DNA from: Monocercomonoides exilis
Taxonomy: Eukaryota; Preaxostyla; Oxymonadida; Polymastigidae
Direction: 5' to 3'
Assembly: GCA_001643675.2 (NCBI GenBank)
Contig: LSRY02000016.1
Span: 682,001-746,000 of the forward strand
Length of the DNA stretch: 64,000 bases
Below, in pieces: positions 11,738 through 26,400 of the stretch; the first letter of the stretch is position 1; the number at the start of each line of letters is the position of its first letter. The position numbers were made by a program, and so were the translations under genes. Below the pieces are notes generated by a model. It did not search any database, had not been told where the DNA came from, and saw nothing but the letters and a program-made list of their open reading frames with translations.

Positions 11738-11826
11738 GCTTTGGCTCGAGTAGCGTAAGCGGTAGCTACCTCGACCATTGATATTCCGTTGGTCAAAGGT
11801 CGGGGGTTCGACTCCTGCCAAAGCTC
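11738..11826 (+). tRNA. tRNA-like Pol III unit (tRNA pseudogene or tRNA-derived SINE head)
   Basis: GCTTTGGC at the 5' end pairs exactly with GCCAAAGC at the 3' end, as in an acceptor stem. TAGCGTAAGCGG at 11751-11762 fits the A-box consensus and GGTTCGACTCC at 11805-11815 fits the B-box consensus exactly. GACCA and TGGTC can form an anticodon stem, but the loop is about 12 nt. The A box sits about six bases further in than in a normal tRNA and the T stem has a mismatch. A run of six T follows as a Pol III terminator. A decoding tRNA is doubtful and no anticodon is assigned. Confidence 0.55.
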
Positions 11827-12039
11827 TTTTTTCTGTGTTTTTTAAATTTTTTTTCATTAAAATTTTTTTGCCCCGTTCTCTGTGAATATACCTAATTATT
11901 ACATATATTTGATTAACATAAATCGATAATTTAATTTTCTTTCTTTCTTTCTTTCTTTTTTTTGTGACGTGAAAAAATCTGTTAAGTCCGTCAAAAATCG
12001 AAAAAGTCACGTCAGAAGCCACCACGTCACCCAGGGTTA

Positions 12040-12626
12040 ATATTTTCCCCCACATGTTCATGAAATTTTATTATCAATTTTGTTTATAAAAAATAATTTT
12101 TTTTAACAAAAGAATTTTAAATTACAAACTTCAAAACTGTTCGATCCATCAAAACAGTGAAATAAAAGTGTTATTTTAAAATAGCATGATTATTGCGTTA
12201 AATAACAATTTTTTTTGAAGAGTTGAAATGGGAAAAAATTTTTTCGTTTATGAATTATGTTCCACATAGTTCTTTCAAAGATTTTTTCTCGATTTTTTAT
12301 ATTTTTTTAATTTATTTTGAACAAAAATTTTAGAATAATAATCATACGATTACATAAAAAGTTTGGTACAAATCATTGAACTTTTTTTTAAATGAAATGA
12401 AAACTCTCCTTAATCTCTAATTGGGATAAAATTTTTTCATTTATGAAAGAAATAACGATTTGATCCAAACTTTTTCTCAAACCTTATCATTAAAAGTCCT
12501 TCATTCCCATGTCAAAAAAATACAGAAAAATACTAAAATTGAGAAAAATATTTGTTTGAGAAGAATGGAACAAAATTCATTAAGCAAAATATTTCGTCCC
12601 AATTGTTCATTTGGCCCTTAATTAAA
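12040..12626. other. AT-rich spacer before the kinase gene, with a dispersed repeat
   Basis: No gene. Bases about 12421-12540 resemble 34877-34995 in the same orientation: both have a GGGAT-AAATTT block, then TCCAAACTTTTTCT, TATCAT and a final AAAAATAC-GAAAA block. The copy here ends about 85 bp upstream of the kinase start codon. Confidence 0.5.
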
Positions 12627-14442
<1,816 letters not shown>

Positions 14443-14458
14443 TTGGAGGATAATTATG

Positions 14459-14582
14459 ATAAATTCTTTCTTTTTCTTTTTCTTTTTCTTTTTCTTTTTA
14501 TTTTTATTTTTATTTTTCTTTTTATTTTTATTTTTCTTTTTCTTTTTCTTTTTCTTTTTCTTTTTCTTTTTCTTTTTCTTTC
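14459..14582 (+). repeat. CTTTTT hexanucleotide microsatellite
   Basis: About 120 bp of CTTTTT repeats with some ATTTTT units. It lies between the last sure kinase exon and the serine-rich gene, probably in an intron or intergenic spacer. Confidence 0.9.
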
Positions 14583-14707
14583 TTTCTTATTCCGCTTAAA
14601 CATCATTTCTGAATAATCCTTGTCTTCAAATGAATAATTTTTTCAATCCACAAAAATATTCCCTCTCATTGCAATCCTCTGTTATCATCCATCATCCATC
14701 ATTCAAC

Positions 14708-14822
14708 ACACACACACACTCACACACTCACACACTCACACTCATACTCACACTCATACTCATACTCACACTCATACTCATACTCACACTCATACTCATA
14801 CTCACACTCACTCACCCACCCA
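14708..14822 (+). repeat. CACTCATACT-type tandem repeats
   Basis: CACACA and CACTCA runs grade into imperfect repeats of ACTCATACTC units. They end about 20 bp before the start codon of the serine-rich gene. Confidence 0.85.
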
Positions 14823-14843
14823 CCCAATTTACTCAAGGCCTCA

Positions 14844-16284
14844 ATGAAGGTCCATCTACACCGCAAAGTGAAGAAAGTCAAAATGCAAAGGCTGCATCGT
14901 TTGACTTTGCCAAATCCAATTCGCAATCAATCTGCTTCTCTCACTGCTTCTGCGTCTGCTGCTTCTTCTTCTTCTTCCTCTTCCTCTTCCTCTTCATCTG
15001 CTTCTTCAAATGCTGCCTCTTCTCGTTTGCTGTTTTCGCCCTTCATTTCGCCTTCTTCTTCGACTTCTACTTCAAATACATCATCGCCATCATCGTCATC
15101 CTCCTCCTCCTCTCCTTCTTCAACCTCTTCAACCTCTTCTTCCTCTTCTCACTCCTCCATTTCACAAACATCCACCAGCGACGACGACGACTCCTCCAAT
15201 CTTTCATCACACGCCTCAACAAAACACCACAATCACCACAATCCTCATCACTCTCATAACACTCATTGCACACAACACACACACAGTCCTCGCAGTTTCC
15301 CTCTTCCTTTTCTTCCTTCTCTCCCTTCGCCATTCAGCCACCAGCAGGCATCCATCACACCCGCCTTATCTTCTTCCTCTTCTTACTCTGCTGCTTCTGA
15401 AATCACACTTTCTGACTTCTTGGCTGCTGACAACTCAGCCTCCACTCCTTCCATCAACGTATCTCCCGCCCTCTCCTGCTGCACCTCGCCAATCTCTCTG
15501 CACGTCCCGGTTTCCCCTTCACAGGTCAGAATTCGCTCAAACTCCATAACGGCCTCCATTCCTCTGCTCTCGTTGAATTCAGGACAGCTTCCATCGCCCG
15601 GTGCTTCTGGGCAAGTGTCGCCTGTCTCCCCATCTTCATCTGCAAATTCTGAGAATTCGGCATTGTCTTCTTCTTCCCGGCAGCCTCATCTTCTGTTCCG
15701 TCCGCTTCCTTCAAGTGAGAATGCATCGCCTTCTTCTTCTTCACCTTCTTCACCTGCTTCATCCTCCTCCTCCTCTTCTTCTCAATTCTCTGCTTCTTCG
15801 TATATCCCACATGTCAAAGACATCCAAGTGACACATCCGCCTTCACAAGCACTCTTTTCGCGGCTCAGTTCGTTTTCCTGTTCTTCTTCTCCCAAACAGG
15901 CACAGCTGCGTTCTGCTTCAACGACTCTTCAGAATTATGCTGCTCCTTTATCGTCTCAGACATCACCATTATCATTGTCTTCGACATCTTCGTCTTCATC
16001 CTCCTCATCTTCAACTGCCTCATCTTTTGTCACGTCCTCTTCCTCTTCCTCTTCCTCTTCCACCTCCACCTCCACCTCCTCATCTGCATCTGCCTCTTCC
16101 TCTTCTCTTTGTTCCAACTCGTCTGACAACCGCAACATGCTTTCTTTGCCTCCTCTGACCATTCCTTCAACCACTGATTCTCTTTCTTCTCTTCCTCTCG
16201 CGTCTCCTCCTCAGTCTACCATCACCATCCCACTTTCGCCTCCTTCTTTCACATTTTCTGCTTCTTCCACACCTTTTGCCACTA

Positions 16285-16315
<31 letters not shown>

Positions 16316-19300
16316 TTCTTCTTCTTCTTCTTCTTCTTCTTCTTCTTCTTCTTCATCATCATCATCATCTTCTTCTTCTTCTTCTTCTTCTTCTTCTTCT
16401 TCTTCTTCTTCTTCAAGTTCCTCCTCTTCTTCTTGTCCTTCCTCTGCAAACACATCATTTGTCTCCTCTTCCTCTGCCTCTTCTCCTTTTTCTTCCACAA
16501 CTCCTTCTCCTTTCCCTTCCCCGCCTCAAACTGCCTCCTCCTCCACCTACTCCTCCAAACGCAAGAACTTCCAACATCTCAAACTGGATCTTCCTCTACT
16601 CAGCCTCCCTCCTCTTCCACTGCCCAACCGCGATGTCACATCTCCCGCAGTAGAAATCGCTCCTTCTCCTTCTGCGTTGATCCCGTCCTGCTCTCCTACC
16701 AGCACCTCTTCCCTGCCATCATCTCCAATGGGCCGCTTCTCTTCCTCCCCTTTCTTCGATGCCAGTTCCTCTGCAATTACCCCGCCTGCCTCACCCTTTG
16801 GAGGCATTCACCCTCCCTTTTATGTCCCCTCATCATACACTTACTCCCTCCTCCTCCAGCCACTCACCCCATTCACCCCTCTCCTTTCTCCCTCTGGCTC
16901 CAAGATGCTTCCTCTCCCTCTCCCTCTCTCTCCCCCAATGCCTGTCCCTCCTTCACCTTCTCGCATCTCCACCCAGCTCTCTTCCTTTTCGCGTGCTGTG
17001 CCTGTGAGCTCTGCGCGATCGAGAGACGACGGCTCGCTCTGCTGCGACTCGATGGCGCCATCTGCACTGCTTGCACAGATCCGCCTCGCTCAGCCTCAGC
17101 TGCTTCCTCTGCTGTCACTCCAACAACAACAGCAGCAACAATTGATGCAATCTCAACAGCAGCCGCCTTCTCCTTCGTTTATCCCAACGACAGGGAGTTA
17201 TTTTGGAGGTTCGTCGTTCAGGCTGAGGAGCTATGAGTCTGACTTGATTGTGGAAGACGAGGAAGAAGAGCAAGAGGAAGGGACGGCGATGATGAGGAAG
17301 ATGGAGGAAAAAGCGAAAGATGGCTATTTCAACAGAGAACAGAAAACAATTGCTTCTGCAAGAAACTCGATGAGGAGTGGGAGCGTTGACTGGGGTGGTG
17401 CAGTGGCGGGGCAAGCAAAGACGAAAGAGGAAAAAGAAGAGAGGAAGTGGAGGAGCAAAAGAAGAAAATCTTTGTCTGAATACAGACATGATGATAACAT
17501 CAGTATGGCGTTTGCCAGAAAGCTTTCGAAAAATGAGGGATATTCTTCAGAGCTGCGAAGCATAGCAGATGAAGCTGGAGATGCTAGCGCAAAACATTTC
17601 AAAGGAAACTTCAATTCTAACTTCAATGCAAGTGCTAATACAAATCCTAATGCAAACATAGAAATTAAACTGGAAGAAGGCAAAAAACCAGAAGGGAAGC
17701 TGAGTCAGCATCTGGCTCCTGTGGATTCATCTGTGCGTTCTCCCTTTTTGGCCTACTTTCCAATCAACGAGAGGCCAGAAAACGACCTGTCGATCTGCGA
17801 AGACGACGAAAATGCGCTCAGCGTTCATGTCAGAGACCAGGAGAAGGGAGATTTTATGCAGGTTATCTCAGTCGATGCCTCGTCGAATTCCTCCACTTTG
17901 TCGTCAACGAAGCTGTCCTCATCTTCTGCTGGTGCTTCCACATCAGCTTCATCTGCTTCTGCGGAGTCTTCTTCTTCGACGACTTCAACTTCCTCTTCCT
18001 CTTCTTCGTCGTCATCCTATTCATCATCATCTTCTTCTTCTTCCTTTTCTTCTTCAGACGGTCTCTCATCTCCTCCCTTCTCCTCTTACTCAAATCTCCC
18101 CTCATCCAAACACAAAGTCAATGGATCACCAATCACAACTTCCTCAACTGCCTCAGCTTCCTCACCACTTTCTCAGTCAATCATCTCTTCTTCGTCTCCC
18201 ACACAGCAAATGCCTCTTTCGCTGGGCTCTTTCAACCATCCACTCCATCTCAACAATCTGTCCACTCATTCTGTCGAAGCGAATCGGCTGTCTGTTCTGT
18301 CTCTGCTCGACTCACAGGCAACTCTGCAGTCTGCTTCTACGGCTGCACCCACGTCCCCTTCGATGTTTCCATTGTCTTCACCGCAACCTTCATCATCATC
18401 ATCATCATCATCTTCTTCTTCTTCTTCAACATCGTCTTCTTCTACTTCATTTGATACTTCTTCTCCTCCTTCCTCTTCTTCTTCATCTACAGTCTCTATC
18501 AATGCTCAGACGCTCAATTCTGAACTGCTGTCCACTCCAAACAATATTTCATTGACTTCTTCCAGCAAGTTTCCAAACATGAAACCCCTTCGAGCATTTC
18601 CTGCTTCGTCTTCTGTGTTTCCTGCAGCAGACACTATCACTTCCCCCACTGCCTCTCAGGTTGCAACTTCTTCTTCCTCTTCTTCTCTCACTTCGACTAT
18701 TTCTTCTCCCATGCCTTGTTCTCCTTCTTCTCCTCTATCGTCTTCTATCTTGTCCTGCAATCCGAGCAACCAGACTTCGTCTCCTTTCTCTGCCAGCCCA
18801 CTCCCATCGCCTTCATCACAGTGCCTGCAGGCTCTGCCTCTCGACGATTCGCAGCAGCCGCCTCTCTTCTTTGCAAGTGCAGACGGAGTGACAGAGAACG
18901 ACTCGTTCATCTTTGTGAAGGCAGAAAGGCCGGCTGCTGATGCGAAGCAGAGGAAGAGTTCAGAAGAGATCGCTTTTGAGACGATTGCACTGACTTCATC
19001 GGCTTCTGTTGATAACAGCCAGAAGCAGAACAAAGGAGAACAATACAGCGAAGCACAGGATTCTACAGACGAAATGAAGGAGTTGACAGAAATGCGCAAA
19101 AGTGAAAGCCAACTTATTAAGAGTGACTCTGTGGAAGGACGCAAAGCACATAAAAACAATGTTGTTGAAGAATATCAACCGGAGAACGACACAGAAGGGA
19201 ATTCAATGAATGATTTGCCACCACATCCCTTTGTTGCTCATGAGACAAAGAACACTGAAGATTTCTCAAATCCGAGCGGAAACCAGTCTATGTCTGCTGT

Positions 19301-19388
19301 GTCTATGGATGATCCTAATCAGACGAGGAAAGATACTTATGCGTTTGAGGAAAAAGAAGTGTATCAAGGATGCTGTGTCATCCTATGA
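14844..19388 (+). CDS. Serine-rich low-complexity protein with C-terminal CaaX box
   Basis: This is a 1514-codon frame from ATG 14844 to TGA 19386. Most of the protein is Ser runs with Thr, Ala and Pro, from TCT/TCA/TCC triplets. A Gln run lies near residues 757-770 and acidic and basic clusters follow. The less repetitive part (about residues 780-1000 and the last 170) is the likely structured or binding portion. The chain ends GCCVIL, so the final CVIL is a CaaX motif. With Leu last, geranylgeranylation and membrane attachment are expected (known CaaX rule; inference here). The same-strand CaMKK-like gene ends 400 bp upstream. The first 30 residues look unnatural, and an alternative frame from about 14838 reads more like protein, so the start is uncertain. 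Confidence 0.75.
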
Positions 19389-20470
19389 CATGCACTTATC
19401 ACCCAAGGATTATACCTTTATTGTTTGTATTTTTTCATATTAATATCCATTTTTTGGGGTTTGTACTTGGCCAACTTTTGTTGGTTGATTTTGCCTTTTG
19501 ATTGTCTTTATTTTCATTATTTTTTTGATGCAATTGTTGCATTGTCGCTATGTAGAGTAAATATGTTTGACGAATCGATTATTTCTTAAAAAATTGATTA
19601 TATTTTAAATATGCATCTGGCTTTCTTTTCTTTCTTGCATACTAGTTTTTTTGTGATGATATTCAAAAAAATATAAATATTTCCATAGAAAGCTCATATC
19701 CAGTTTTTCTTTTTGCTTCATTTTTTTTAGTATTCATATTATAGTTTTGATTTTTTCATTATAAAGTATTATTATTCTTTAATATAATCATTATTCCAGT
19801 CTTTTCAATCAGCGTTCTTGCAATTTATATTGCATTTATTCATGTTATGAAGTATTTTTATTCAACTGTTTCTTTTTTGTTAATCAACCAAATAGTAGTT
19901 ATTTTACGAAGTTAGAATTATCAGTATTTTTCTTCCAATAAATAACACTCTTTCCACAGATATTATAGCTTGTTTCATTCTTACGAGTGGCTTGCTATTG
20001 CGTATGGACTTAATAAACAAAGAAAGCAAATGCACATGAACAGTCTTTCAATTCAGTATAATAAATGACTTATCAGTCAAATTTTGCATATTGACAAAAC
20101 CAACTCATCTGTTGATTAGTTAAAAACGACTGTTCATTAAAAGGCTATTTAAGTTGATGACTAATCAACCGAAAAATAAACTTTATTAAAAACTATTTTG
20201 AATCTGTTTTCTTAAATTATTTTTCATTGAAGCTAATTTTCTGATAAATTATTTGTGAACAATGTGAAAGTTTCATTTATTTACATCATGTTTTGTTGAA
20301 ATTATTTTATTCAATAAATACATAGACATTCAGATGTTAATTATTTAAAAAACCTTTGTAAAAAAACAAAAAAGTGTTTTTAAAAAGAATTCATGAACAA
20401 TTTTCAAAAAAATAAATACACCGAAATTAGGATGTTTGAAACCAAAATCACTTCAAATAACGAATAATTT
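19389..20470. other. Intergenic spacer between convergent genes
   Basis: AT-rich sequence shared as 3' flank by the serine-rich gene and the convergent large minus-strand gene. AATAAA-like hexamers are present (for example near 19937) but are not informative at this base composition. No gene is seen. Confidence 0.6.
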
Positions 20471-23400
20471 TTACCACGAGTCTGTAATCATCTGCTTTTC
20501 ATCTGTCTCGATGATTCTCTTCTTCTTCTTCTTCTTCTTCTTCTTTCTTTGAATGTGTTCATCAGATTGCATTTCAGGAATTTTTTCATCAGATTTTTCA
20601 GGTATCTGTGCCTCTTCCTCCACAATATCATCATTCTTCACATTTTTCTGTTCTTTACCTGGCTTTGAACCTGATTCACTTCCTTTCGTCTTCTCGCTCA
20701 TCAACATAGTCAGCTGCTGATAATGTGAAGAATAAGTTGTTGCTCCGAATGACAATGCAAATGGATCAAACATGCTTGTTTTCGATGGAGACAGATCTGA
20801 ACGGCGAGTCGAACGAAGCTTGGCATTTGTGGCATTCAGCGAATCATCAGGCTTTCTGAGAGTTCCCTTAAAGTACTGAATTTGCTCTGTCTGATTGACA
20901 ATATGAGGCTCCGGTGCTGGTTCTGTGCTTTTCGCACGTTCAGTTGAAAATTGCGACAGAGTACCGCTTTGAAAGGTCGATGCATTTGCTGAACCGTCCA
21001 GCGATGAGCTGATTATTTTCTCGCGCTGATATTTCGGCTTTGAAAGACGTTCAAAAAGTATGTCTTGCTTTGACGATTGTGATGAGCTTGCTTTTTGTGT
21101 TGCTTCTGACTGGCTCGATGAACAGACTGTAGGATTTGAAGAATCTGTACTTGTTCGAGGAGAAAGAGAGAAATTGAATGAAGAAATAGAAGGAATGAAG
21201 GTGCATTCTTTTAATTCATTTTCCTCTTTTTCCATCCGCTTTTCATCTCTCTCGGCCATTTTTCTTCCGCCTTCTCTGTAAAGCATCTCAATTCGAGCCT
21301 GACGCTTTGACATATCATCAGAACGCTTAGAGCGAGAAAGCGCATTTGAAGCACTCGATTCATTTCCAGATGATTGAGTTTCAGCCAGCCCTGATTCTTC
21401 TGTTCCAATGCCTGTTATCTTTTGTTTCTGTTTAGCTGGTAGTTTTTGCTTCGTCTTTATTTTGTCCGTTCTCTTTTTGTCTGATTCATCAATATCGTTT
21501 GCTTTTGTTTCTTCAGATGAAATGTTTGCACGAATTCTGAGTTTTTGAGTTTGTGCAGGGGTTGTTCTTGCAATGAATGTTGGTAGAATAGAAGCTGTTC
21601 TTGTTACACGCTTAGTGGATGATGATGCATAAGATTGAGTTTTCTTTGAATTTGCCTGAGCAATTTGACTCTTTGATGAATCAGAAACTGATTGTGGTTG
21701 CTTTTGAATTGATGAACTTGAGGAATCAGAAGCAGAATTCTGTTCAGCTTCTGAAGGAAGCGAAGATGATGTAAATTGCATTTGATTGCTGTAAGCTTTA
21801 TCATTGCTCTTTTCCTTTGTTTTTGTTATCACCTCTTTTCGTTTTTCTTTGGCAAACGACATTTTCTTTTTTGCTTTTTCTTCATTATCTTCAAATAACG
21901 GGCAGTGAAGATGTGATGTTGCGAAGGATGAACGCTTCAGCAACTGAAGTGTGGACAGAAATGATGTGAATGAAAGATGGAACGTGTTTGGTGGATTGGT
22001 AAGTGAAGATGACTGTGAAGAAGAAGAAGAAGAAGATGATGATGATGATTGCTCAGATTTCTCTTCTTCGTGTGATGCTTTCAAAGCACGTGGTGAAGTG
22101 GATGATTTAGCAAATGATGCTTTGTCAGCAGCTTCCTTCGAAGGATAAGCAGAGCCTGATTCTCTGAAAGGTGACGGAGAGCGAAATGCAGACGAGCTGC
22201 TTCTTGCAGCAGGCGCAGAGGAGTTCATACTTCTTGAAGAAGAACGAAGAGATGTAGAAAAAGTGTTATAGGCAACGTTGAAAGATTGCTCAACTGCCTC
22301 AGAAGCTGTTGTGTGGATGAAGTAATAGACGTCAGAAAAGAATGGAATGGATACAGTTGGTTGAGATGATGAAACAGAGCCGCCTGAAGATTTTGGCTCA
22401 GCAGAAGATGCTGAAGCAGAAACAGAAGTTGGAGCAGAAGAAGATGATGCAGAGGCTGTTGATGCACATGTAGGAAGTTTTTGCGGAAGATAAATATTCA
22501 CAACTTGTAAAAGAACTCTGACAACAGCATCAGAAACCAACAGAAGGCGAAGAGGTGCAAACAAAGATAGATCGACATCTAAATACAATCCTTTTTGAGA
22601 GGAAGAAGCGGTTGAAGTGGAACGAGAGGTTGATTGATCATCTGAACTTGTTGCAGAAGAAGATGAAGCAGATGTTGATTTTTCTGAGAAAAATGACTCA
22701 TAACTTTCAGTCAGAATATCCCTCATTTTTCTGAGTGTTTCTTTTTGTTTGTCTTCTTTGATAAGTTCAAAAGACATAAGTGACTTCGAAATGGATGAAG
22801 ATGCTGAGTATGATCTTGTTGCTGTTGAAGAAGTGGATTCCTTTGAAAATACATCTGCTTCGAGTGAATTGTTCTCTTTCTCCTCTTTTCTATCTTCTTT
22901 CCCTTCTTCCTCTTCTTCCTCTTGCTTTTCTTCTCCTTTTGCAGCAGTCTCATTTCTCAGCTTTTCTTCCTTTTCGTCAGAACATACAGCCCAAAGCAAA
23001 CTCCACATTTCCAGAATTCTTTCTTTGCCTTTTTCTCTTCCAGTTTTTTCAATTTCCTTTTTCAGCTTTTCGGCCTCAGCTTCCATTTTTTGCATCTTCT
23101 TCTTTTCCAATTCCCTTTCCCTCTCTCTTTTCTTCTCCTTCTCCTCTTCTCTTTCCTGCTGTCTTTTTTTGATCTCCTCCTTCAGCGCTTTCTTCTTCTT
23201 CTTCGACATTCTCACAGGCTTCGGCAGTGTCGACTGAGGATACACTGCATCTAAATAAATCGAAGACTGAGAATTGTCTGAAGGAGCACCTTGGCCAAGT
23301 ATCTGAACAGGAAGAGGATTTATCTCTGGTGTGAAAGAGAAAGGAAGAGGCGGAGGATTCCGCTTTTGATACTCAATTTTCATGCCTTCTGTGTAAAGTC

Positions 23401-26400
23401 GGCTAAACACCTCTTCTTTTTCTTCAGAACTTGCATCACTTTCATCATCATTTTCTTCGTCCTCATTGCTTAATTCATCTTCTCCATCAAGTTCCTGCTC
23501 AACAGATTTTCTGTTGTTTTTAGCATTTGATGGATGCTCAGATCTTGAATCATCATAATTGTCAGCTTCCTTCTCTTCTGTTTGCCGTTCGCTTCTTTCT
23601 GTTCTTTTCAACTTCAATTTTGTTTTTGCTTCTTTTTCTTTTCTTTTCTTGATTTCTTCTGGAAGTTGAATGATCTGTGGTGCAAACGTTACTCCTTCCA
23701 TCTCTTTCTCCTGTTTCTTCCTCTGCTCTTCTTCATGCCATCTTCTTTGTGTTTGAACTGATGTTGTGTACAATCGATCAATCAAATGATCCAACTCCTT
23801 CGTCGAAAGCTGCTTTAACTTCCCTCTTTGGTTGGTTTGCGTTTCCAATAGTTTGGATTCTTCATTCACTTCGTTTGTATTCTCTGTATATTCAATAACA
23901 TTTTCTTTCTGTTTGTCTTTTGCATTTTTTTCACTTTTTTCTTTTCTTGCATCTTTTGCATTAATATTTTCTTTTCTATTCATTTCGGTTCTTTCTTCTT
24001 TCCCTTTTTTCCCTCCTTTTCCTTGTTTCTCATCTTTTTCGTGCTCTTCAATAATTTCTCTGGTATTCTCCTTCTCCAATTGCTTTGTTGCTATTGGTGA
24101 TGTCTGACGGTTAATTGGCACATAATTCAATATTTGCGGAGAAAAAGTGCTTTCTTCTTCTTCTTCTTTCTCCTTCTTTTCTATCTTTTCTCTTCTCAGC
24201 TGTTCGTATTCTTCTTCTTTCTTCTTCCTGATCATTATATCTTGTGTCATCCTCAGAACAACTGGAGAAATCTTTGTGCTTGCTAAAGGAGAAGAAAAAG
24301 GAGAAGAGGTCGAAGAGGCAGTAGAAGAAGCAGACAAAGAGGAAGATGTTGCTCTGTGTGTTTTCGAAGGTGACGGTGTTGCAGAAGCAGCTGGCGACGC
24401 ACCAAAACTGAACCGCGGAGAGGAAGAAGAAAACGGAAATGAGCTTTGTTTTGCTCGAATAGGAGATTTCCTCGAGTTTAGCGCTTCCTTTTGCCTTTCT
24501 TCGATTCTTCTTTTTCTCTCTTTTTCTTTTTCTTCTCTTTTCTTTGCAATTCGCTCTTGTCTCTTTCTTTCTTTCTCTTTTCTTTTCTGCCTTAAAAGTT
24601 GCTTTTCCAAAAGTTTATTGTCATAATCTTGAAGTCTTCCAAAGTCTTCTTCATCATTTTCTTCGTTTTCAAATTCTCTTCTTTCTCCGTCTGCAATAGG
24701 AGTTTCTAATGACGATGAATAATTCTGTTTTTTGTGTGAGTTTCTTAATGTCTGCTGCTTTGATGGTGAACAAAGTTTTGGTGAAGTCGATTCAGATTGA
24801 GAAAATGTCTGAAGAGGCTGTGGAGGTGTCATTAGTCCACTGTAATCGCTTTCTTCATCTGCTTCCTCTTCCTCATATTCACTTTCTTCCTCTTCTTCTT
24901 CTTCCTCTTCCTCTTCTTCTGTCTCATTTTCTCTCTCCTTTTTTTCTTTCATTTCTCTCATTCTTTTTTCTATGTCACATCTCAACGAATTCTTGATGAC
25001 TGTTTTGATTTTCTCTTCTTTCGCCAGAAATCCGTTTTGTTCGCAGAATTTGTGGATTTCTGAGTCAATTCGTTCTTCCTCTTCTTTTGCCTCTCTTTTT
25101 CTTTCCATCCTTTTTTTCCTTCTCAACTCATTTGCCTTCTCATCATTGCCATTATTTTCTCCTTCTTCTTCATCTTCTTCAACAGATGGAATTGTTGCAA
25201 CAAATGAAAAGATGACTGGAGAAGCAGAGGAGGGAGAAGAAGAAGACGCTGATGTGGATGTCGGCTTTATCACAACTTGAAAGAGCATCGCTGATTTGTC
25301 ATCAGCATCTGTTTTTGCTTTTTTCTTTTCTTTGGCTTTTTCTGCCTTTCCATTTTTAGCAGCTTCTTCTTCCTTCCTTTCTTTAACTTCTTTTTGTGCT
25401 TTGGATTTCTGAATTTCAGTCTTATCTTTTTGGTTTTCTTTCAGTTGTTTCTCTTCTTTTCTTTGATTTTCTTCTTCTTCTTCTTCTTCATTGCATTCAT
25501 CTGGTTTTTCCTTTTCTTTTCCTTGAGATTCTTTATCTTCAATGATTTGAGGTGCATTATCTTCATTTTCCAATTTCTTTTCAACTCCTTCCAACTTTTC
25601 ATTCTCTTCCTCCTCTTTCTCTTTCTCTTTCTCTTTCAATCCGATAATGCAATGTATTTTGCCATCACACGCATGAAAAACTGTTGGCTTTAATTGAGAA
25701 GACTGAGTTTCTTCTTCGAACTCCAACTGGTCTAATGCATTAGACTTTTCTATGTTCTCAAATATCTTCTCTGAATCGGTGCAATTCTCAAATACATTTT
25801 TCTCAAATTCGATCTCAAATCCCAAATTTGTGTTCACAAAAACCGTTTGCTTTTGTAATGATGCCATTTCACTAGAAGAAAGAAGAATAGATTTTTTCAA
25901 TTCACACATATCACTTGATTCAGAAGAAGGAGAAGAAGAAGAAGAAGAAGAAGAGGAAGAGGAAGAGGTTTGATAGAAGTCATCTTCCTCTCCAACACAT
26001 GCAATTTGAACATTCGTAAATGAAATATGTAAATTGTCGATTTCTCCGTCTTTCTCAAAACTTGATGGGTTTGCTAGCAGCAACCCATCAACAACATCTT
26101 TCACTTGAATCCGGAACAATAAGCTGTGCAAATCAACAATATCTTCCATTTTATATGGGCCAAATAAAAGTCGACACGGTTGATTATCTGGAAATGAAGA
26201 GGAAGAGGAAGAGGAAGAGGAAGAAGAAGAAGAGGAAGAGGAGGAAGAGGAGGAAGGAGAAGAAGATATTGAAGCTGCAGACGAAGATGAATTGCTAGTT
26301 ATCGATTCTGAATTATTCTTTCCAGCAACTGAAGATAAATGCCGATCAGCACTCTCATCACTTAAATCAGTTCTTTCTTCAGTTTCATGTGGTAAATCCG

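Larger units (their letters stand above)
11488..11890. repeat. Inner inverted-repeat unit nested in the foldback element
   Basis: TATTCACAGAGAACGGGGCA at 11490-11509 has an exact inverted partner at 11869-11888, and the similarity extends imperfectly outwards on both sides. The 400-bp interval holds the TTAGGG-like motifs and the tRNA-like unit. This could be a separate insertion within the outer element, or a second stem of one structure. Confidence 0.65.
11376..12039. mobile_element. Foldback/MITE-like element with terminal inverted repeats
   Basis: The 17-bp terminus TAACCCTGGGTGACGTG at 11376-11392 is repeated exactly in inverted orientation at 12023-12039. Both ends abut the dinucleotide TA, compatible with a TA target duplication. 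GTGACGTG-type motifs recur just inside both ends. There is no open frame for a transposase, so it is non-autonomous. Inside lie a second inverted repeat, telomere-like motifs, a tRNA-like unit and a 27-bp A run. Foldback or MITE is the best label; the superfamily is unknown. Confidence 0.65.

Noticed and set aside
16211-16500. Minus-strand open frames of nearly pure Glu or Lys/Met opposite the serine-rich gene
   Set aside because: They are antisense shadows of TCT/TCA triplet runs and have no natural sequence outside the repeat.
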